Source: Nymphaea colorata
Taxonomy: Eukaryota; Streptophyta; Magnoliopsida; Nymphaeales; Nymphaeaceae
Assembly: GCF_008831285.2 (NCBI RefSeq)
Contig: NC_045145.1
Location: 13,886,802 to 13,950,801 of the forward strand
Direction of reading: 5' to 3'
DNA: 64,000 nucleotides
Shown here in pieces: positions 57,527-64,000 of the stretch. Every line of letters starts with the position of its first letter. The stretch's first letter is position 1. The notes under the pieces were generated by a model that was given only the letters and a program-made list of their open reading frames with translations, was not told the origin of the DNA and ran no database searches. The translations under genes were made by a program, and so were the position numbers.

Positions 57527-60500
57527 GATTAAACCTTAACCAGAAATTATCTTCTCTTTTGAATCTGGGCTTCTTAATTAAGTGTGTATGTTGCAGTGTT
57601 GTTAGCAGGGGTTAACAAAGGATCATCTGAATTGAAAAAAAAATTGTATACCATTTCTTGTGAACAAGTTCATTCTAAACTGAAGAACAAGATCCAACTT
57701 TACAAGCAGCAAAAGTATTAATTTTTATGATTGAAAATAGCATCAGAATTCTATACTTCAGGATTCTACATAAAATCTTGAGCATTAATTTTCTGAAAAT
57801 CATCAAAATCACCAAAATTGCAGTAAGTTTCCCCCACCATGGCATAGTGCATGTCAAACACCCTTTGGCGCAAACACTTCAATTCTTCTCATCAAAATGT
57901 TTATTCGACAAGAACAAGCACAATCAAAGTCGTTCCACTATATCCGTTTTTGCTAGTAAGGAAGGATATGCAAGAAAAGAAAGTGTCTTAACTCTTAAGA
58001 GTTTACCCTTGAAAAATTTTGTGCAATCTCTTTGATACTGATCTCCTCCAATGGAAGGATAACATTGACAAGGTTAGCCATTTGTGCAAATGTGAGAAGC
58101 TGTTTCTCATCAACACCAGACATATCTTTGCAAAGTAAAAGTTGTTAACAAACATTTGTCAACCACAAAATAAGCATGTTAATGGGTAAAATAAGAAAAA
58201 GGATACAAGGATACGCATCACTAACTCTTCCACCAAGTTATAGTTATCCCTGGCAGTTGTTACAATAACCTGACAGTGTGAAAAATGAGCTAATATTAAC
58301 ATCATAAATCATGTGAAAATAAAACTGAACAGAACTTGTATACTAAAAGAAGTAATCTATCATCTGGACTTTACTACTGATCAGGGATAATTTTCTATGA
58401 TGGTTGTTGTAAGCACCTCGCAGTCGAATTTGTGTGACAAAGTACATTGTCACAACTGTGTAATGAATGAAAAGAAACAGATTCTACTCCTTGAGAACTC
58501 GATGGAACAAAAAAGAATCCAACCAAGGAATAAATGCTCAACTTATTTAACAAGCTAGAGCAACAACTGCTAGAAAAATTTGTCAAGCATTTGATGTCAA
58601 GGGAGTATTATCCATGATTTACTAAGTACTAGTCTATATCTAAGCAGATGAAAAGAAGTAACAGTTGAGCATTATTACATGTTTATGTTTTCTCTGCTTG
58701 ATTTATTTTCTGTTTCCTAAAAAGAAAGCTGCTTCTTAGTTCCCTATGATTGTTAGCTTGTTTTGTTCATCAGGTCATTTCCTTTGAAATTTTTCATGGT
58801 TATAGATAAGAGCAATAAGTGGTCTCCTGTACATGTTACATATTTCCATCTCCTTTAAATTTTATATCAGCTGCTTGTCTTCCAGAACCCTATCTGACTT
58901 AATGTTATACATGCAATTTCGTACCACTAGTTTCTCCACCAAAATTACTTCAAGTGGTCTCATCCACTGATCGGAATCCTCCATAACTCTCACCTTTCAG
59001 TAGATAAGCATGTCAATTTCCAAAGAAGCATCAGCTATTGCCTTCTGTATTGTCTGGGATGGCCTCTGGGAAATGTAAAAGGATAAGTCAGTAAGGCTGA
59101 GCATTTTTCAGATTTCGTATCCAAGTAGATAGAGAAACAACCCCAACAACCCTACTTTTTCCACTGATGGGCATAGGCTCAACCAGTTAAATTGCTTAAG
59201 GCATTAAGCCATAAATAAGCACACTAGCAGGTTGAGATACACGTAGGTCAGATGTATTTACACTTTGCCAGCTGTACTGTTCATGTTCAACATGTGCTAG
59301 AATGAGGCAGCGCATGAATGCCACTCAGACCAAATGCCAAAATGAATTGACCTCTAGTCAATGTCCATATTTTTTGCTAAGGACCCTCTTTCATCTCCAT
59401 TTATCTAATAATATTCACTAATTTTCCTCGAAATCAATGCTTGGTTGGATATGTGAAACAAGTTGGTTCCCTTAAGTGTCAAACAATGTATGAATACTTT
59501 CAGAATTTTATCTAATTGAGTAATAGGCTTATACAAAAACAGACTGGTCAATGAAGGAGGTCAGTTATTTGAAGTGAAAAAGAAAAAGGAATAATGTTTA
59601 TTGCATCATCAAATATAATATGATAAATCCTTTCAACTGAGGTATATTGCAGCCAGCATGTTGAGGTATGGATGAAAAGAAGCATCAGCAGAAGCTAAAA
59701 AGTTAAACTACCAGACAACCAATGGAGGAGATGGGACTGAAAGAATGTGCATTGCAGATAAAGCCTTTAGATAACTAAAACGTGAGCATAAAAAATGAGT
59801 CTTATGAGAAAGCTCTCCATCACTTGCTGCTCCAAGTATTGCAGTGTAGGAAATGTGAAACCTTACGAAGTAGCTCACCTTCTCAATTTGTTTCTTTCTT
59901 CTTATAAGGATTCTCACCATCAAACGGATAGAAGGTGTAAGCATCTTTCTTTTCTCCTTGCTAAGGCTCACAAGGGCCTGGCATTCAAGCTGATGCAAGT
60001 TCCACTCTGCTTTCTGATTGTTATGGCATCATATGCAACAAAAATAAAATAAATCCATAAGTTCATATGAAGCAATAAACTTTCTGTTAGCCACCAACTA
60101 ACAAGCTGATTACAAGAGTAAGGCACACATGGATAAAAAATCTCAAAACTCATCCATGCAGACCCTAATCCCAGATTAGGGTTCTCCTCCCAGAGGAAAC
60201 ACCCAATAATGTCTGTGATGAACACTGGGCCAGCCCCTGTTTATGGAGATTATCGGGTCAGTCCAATGGACCCGACCCGTGATCCCATATCTGGTATCAA
60301 ACACTTTCACATTAAGAATTAAATTTAGTTTTCAGCTTTTCATCCAGTAGACAAGGACAAAAAATGCTATTTATCAAAGGAACAGCCCAAGAACCTTGAT
60401 TTAAAGTTAACCTTTACTAGGTCAAACAAGATTATCTACTATCAGCTTGATTCTTGAAACCGATATGACATCACACCTCATTTTGACCAGGAATGTAGCT

Positions 60501-61711
60501 TGCAAAAGCTATTTAGGGCATCTATGCACTTTCCTTCATGTTCTAAAGTACAAAGGAATGAACTTAAAGAGTGTAAAGTTTGTCCTTAGTGTGTGTATAT
60601 TCTGAATGTGTCTTGGATGCTTACGTTACACGCATTAGCCTGTGGAATATCAAACCAAGTAAAATGAAATTCATAAACCTTGAGAAGGGACTTTCCTTAT
60701 TAAAGACAGGCATACGATATCAAACTTTTCATAGAAATATGCAATTTACTTGCATGATAATTATAAAAATCTACCTGGCACGAACTTCCACAGTACCAGG
60801 CCATCTTACACATTGAACATTTTTTCAAACTGTTACTTGAAGAAAAGCAACTGTCACATGTCTTCCCGTGGCACGAAGTATCCACCACAGAGGCATATGG
60901 CTCCTGGGAGATAACCACTTCTCCTGTAAAGTGCATGTACTACAAGTAAATAATCAAATTGGATTATTAGAGGTCATAAAAACAAGATCACCATGAAGAT
61001 TTGCAAAACTGCAACAAAGATATGATCCAGAATTCGTGCTTCAAATGTTAACAAATGCCACAGTGACCATAGGACTACGGATAAAACAATACACAACAAA
61101 AAGGTAAAATCAATGACTAATTCTAAATTGTTAAGAAATAGTCAGCAACTCAGCATCCTTAGGACAGAAATAAGAGGACGCTAAAACCATCTAATATTAA
61201 GTGAACGACGAATCTGATTTTCTCAAATGAATACACGCGAACATGCTCGAAGGTATTGCCTGAGAAACGCGTGGCTGAAGCGATCAGCACTGTAAATACG
61301 AGACTTGCAATGCTGGAACCGGCATGATGATCGCACCTCACGAACCAGGCGAGGCGATGCTACGCATACTCGCCTTGAAGCTTATTGATCCCCTAAACAG
61401 TTCGCGACATTTCCGTTTCCACGGTCAAACAAGAGGTCATATGCTTTTTGCGATCTCCGCGTCCTAAGCTACTCATACATGCCAAACATAAGCGAGACGC
61501 CGTCAGCGACGACTATTAGTCGCACTGCCGCGTTCAAGAATGCAATCGATTGCACGGAGACGCATAAAGAAAAGGATGAAGCTGAGGAGAGAGACGAACC
61601 GGGAGAGAAGTCCCTATCGGCTATTAGGCAGCGGCCCTTCTCTTGAGTGAAAGAGATCGCTAGCCCTTGCTCGGAGAGACTCTTGGGCAATTCCTCCCTG
61701 CAATCGCCCAT
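54253..61711 (-). CDS. ASHR1: SET and MYND domain protein, ASHR1-like lysine methyltransferase, 487 aa
   Basis: SMYD-class enzymes transfer methyl groups from S-adenosylmethionine to protein lysines; plant ASHR1 targets are poorly defined. Fourteen minus-strand exons: 61711-61600, 60923-60775, 60013-59879, 58269-58215, 58125-58007, 57180-57092, 56998-56917, 56828-56724, 56619-56529, 56418-56299, 56144-56038, 55457-55388, 54947-54884 and 54418-54253. The sum is 1,464 nt in phase, close to the Arabidopsis length. The split SET domain starts at QEKGRCLIADRDFSPGE. A full MYND finger lies inside it (C60, C63, C73, C76, C82, C86, H94, C98). The cofactor-binding NHSCLPN is at 218-224 and VVISYIET at 248-255. 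The post-SET cysteines are CMCIRC (274-279), with further zinc-site cysteines CRDENC and CQSC after them. A helical TPR-like tail follows. All key residues are present. Start chosen as the first ATG of the homologous N-terminus (MGDCREEL). Confidence 0.94.
57470..57522. repeat. (AT)26 microsatellite in ASHR1-like intron 5
   Basis: An uninterrupted AT dinucleotide run of about 53 bp lies between exons 5 and 6. It is probably polymorphic; a length error from sequencing is possible. Confidence 0.92.
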
Positions 61712-64000
61712 TTTCTTCCCTTCTCCTAGATGATCGCGCACTCGCCAGATCAAATGGGGTTTTCGGCGGGAGAAATAGCCGTTACAGTCTCAACTGCTTA
61801 TTCTGGTCGCGTTGATAACCGCCTCTTTCGTCAAAATTGGATTTAGGGAGGGAGCTTCGGGACGGGTAAAAGACAGGAGGGTTTTCTTTCAGAATCGGGC
61901 TTGACGGGAGGAGAACGCTGAGAGAGAAGAGCAGAACAAAGTGAAGAGATGAGGAACACGAGCGAGCCGCAAAAGAGGAGGGAAGGAAGGACAAGCGAAA
62001 GAGAGGGAAAATGCGCGGTTGGGTGTGCACATGGTGTTGATTTGTGTACGCCAAAAAAAAAACAACAACAACGTAGGAGTTGGGGCAATTTGGAAATGAC
62101 TTAAAAAAATATTTTTTTTAGTTTTCTTTTTTTTTTTTGTCTCAACAAAAAGTTCTTTTTTGCTATTAATTAATAGTATTTTAATCATTAAGCAAAAAAT
62201 GATGCACCAACCGGCAGATATAGATTGTTGGAAAGGGTGAGGGAGTCTTGTTGGTGACAAATCCACTTTTACACAGATTTTACTCCAAACACAGCCCCTA
62301 ATAAGATTAAGTCGACGCATGCACATACTCTTGCGATTACATTTGAAAAGGAAAATTTTAAAACATCATGGAGAAGTTCCGATCCTTTCCCCAAAAAAGG
62401 AACTCTTTAAAGTCCTCGCGAGTTGCCCGCAATATTAACTCTTTAAATCTTTAGGCAAACCACTTCTAGACCCTCACCCAATTATTAGAATGGGCATGAA
62501 AAATATTAAACTGAACTTGATTGAAGTACTGTTCCATACTGATAACTGAACATTGTAGCCTGCACGTTTTACACTAAAACTTGTTTTCATGAGGTACCCA
62601 GTTCTCATATATAATAAATTTGACTAACCCGATGACTTTTAGAAGACATTTTGTAATAAGAATATTATATTGTTATTAAAATACATGTTGTAAACAACAT
62701 GCGTGCTTCTAAAATACCATGAAATATGGTGTAATTTGTAAACTATTTCGTTCTTAGATTTAGAAATCACATCAATGATCAAACTATGTCTCTTAGAATA
62801 AAAACATATATGGTATTTTGGAAACATGAGTTGGGAAATCACTTTTAAAAGCCTTTTTATGAAACGCCTTCTTAGATAGTCTTAATTGTTGCACATAAAT
62901 TTCAAGTTGCTTAGGCGAGATAATAGATTCAATCTAGGACGCTGCCTTGGTTGATTAGACATCTGCAATCTAAGGCACTGCTTTAGTTGACGGCATATCT
63001 GCAGGTCCAAAGCTAAAAATAGAGGAATAGTGTTACTTTGCAGTCGTTTAGTACGCAGCAGCAGTGTTGGCTTAACCCTAGCCAACCTCGTTCCTATAAA
63101 TAATATCATTCCTGGAGAAGCTTCCATGGAAAGCTGTATAAATTTATAATGTCCATAGAGCGCCACTGCTAGTGCTCATAATTTTTCCCCTGTGAAATGT
63201 AAAACTATTTCAGTTTTTAATTTGTGATTGTCCAACAATATGCAGTTTTGTGCCTGTTTTAATTATAATGAGATCACATATATCCTGCCTCTAATCAATT
63301 CCATCTTCGATCCCGTTAGTATTTCTTTCTGCTCACGCACTCGTTAACCTAAGATTTTTTTTTTTTTTTATTAGAGGGTCGAATTATAGTTTTAAAGTTT
63401 TAATAAAGGCTGAAATGTAAATTTTTAATCACACCTTTTAAAAATTATATGATTTTTTTTCCTGAAATTTTGAAGGGGGTTGGCAGTGGCGCCCCCTGGC
63501 TCTACCATGACCCTCAAAGTTTTTTCTGGGTGCATGAGATGTGAGTTAGATAAGAATAGATAGAGAATGTGCGTAACACTCACCTGGGTACTGCAAATTC
63601 CGGTCTACTGGATGGAGGAATGAGAAAAAAGAGAAGAAGCAGCGAGCTCAAGAAATTAAGAGGAAGCCATTCGGGTGTGCATGAGAAGGCATTTTTCTCA
63701 TGATGTAAAATGGCGTGGGTCATTATTTGGTTTTATTTTTTCTAAAAAATCACGTATCAACCGTCCAAATTAAGAAATGGAAGGCTGTGAAGATTCCACA
63801 TGGTTTATATATATATATATATATATATATAAAGCAAACCTCTTACTTTCTTGTTAGAATATATTTTAAACAAAATATAATGTTGTAAGAGAGCCGTTCA
63901 TTTAAAATCAAACAGATATAATTAACCTAATATATGTTTTTTCGTATAATATTTTTGAGTTCATATGGATTGTGTAAAATAAGTACTTTTGAAGGAGTTT
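61712..64000. other. Intergenic DNA upstream of the ASHR1-like gene
   Basis: The first 350 bp or so likely holds the ASHR1-like promoter and leader (GC-richer, with purine-rich GAGAG stretches at 61910-62010). Beyond it the DNA is AT-rich. A stretch at about 62885-63170 contains TATAAATA (63095) and TATAAAT (63137) in a context that could be an old solo LTR, but no terminal repeats were defined. A TA microsatellite is at 63807-63831. No gene was supported. Confidence 0.45.

Overview
The window is nuclear DNA of a flowering plant. Every multi-exon gene uses GT-AG introns, non-coding DNA is AT-rich with many microsatellites, and the recognisable families are plant-type: a SAUR, an ASHR1-like SET/MYND protein, a plastid-type patatin-like lipase, COG4, and copia and LINE remnants. 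I cannot name the species. No rRNA or tRNA gene or CRISPR array was seen.

Layout. 1-4144: AT-rich DNA with a decayed copia gag fragment. 4145-22511: two head-to-tail, nearly identical copies of a 9.2 kb segment (9,178 and 9,189 bp). Each holds the promoter, leader and first ten coding exons of a PRP16-type DEAH-box splicing helicase. The downstream copy runs on into exons 11-17 and makes a complete gene (17593-29348, 1,282 codons). The upstream copy is cut inside exon 10. A separate, older fragment of the PRP16 3' end lies 0.5 kb past the stop codon. 30.1-39.2 kb: mostly empty DNA with one SAUR gene and a U2 snRNA-derived scrap. 39187-43092 (minus): a seven-exon patatin-like phospholipase with a probable plastid transit peptide. 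43843-50673 (minus): COG4 in two exons, split by a 4.6 kb intron that has taken in a LINE 3' remnant on the opposite strand. 52.4-53.6 kb (plus): a broken MPS1/TTK-type kinase copy lacking its catalytic core. 54253-61711 (minus): a complete 14-exon ASHR1-like SET/MYND gene. 61.7-64 kb: AT-rich intergenic DNA.

The functional genes serve unrelated housekeeping roles (pre-mRNA splicing, Golgi vesicle tethering, lipid hydrolysis, protein methylation, auxin response) and do not form a pathway. The distinctive feature is the very recent 5' tandem duplication of PRP16. It leaves an upstream promoter-bearing gene able to encode a 489-residue helicase-less protein. The exon phases also permit in-frame splicing of copy 1 into copy 2.

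Exon coordinates were assigned by reading splice sites and keeping phase by hand. UTR limits and expression are not visible from the sequence.
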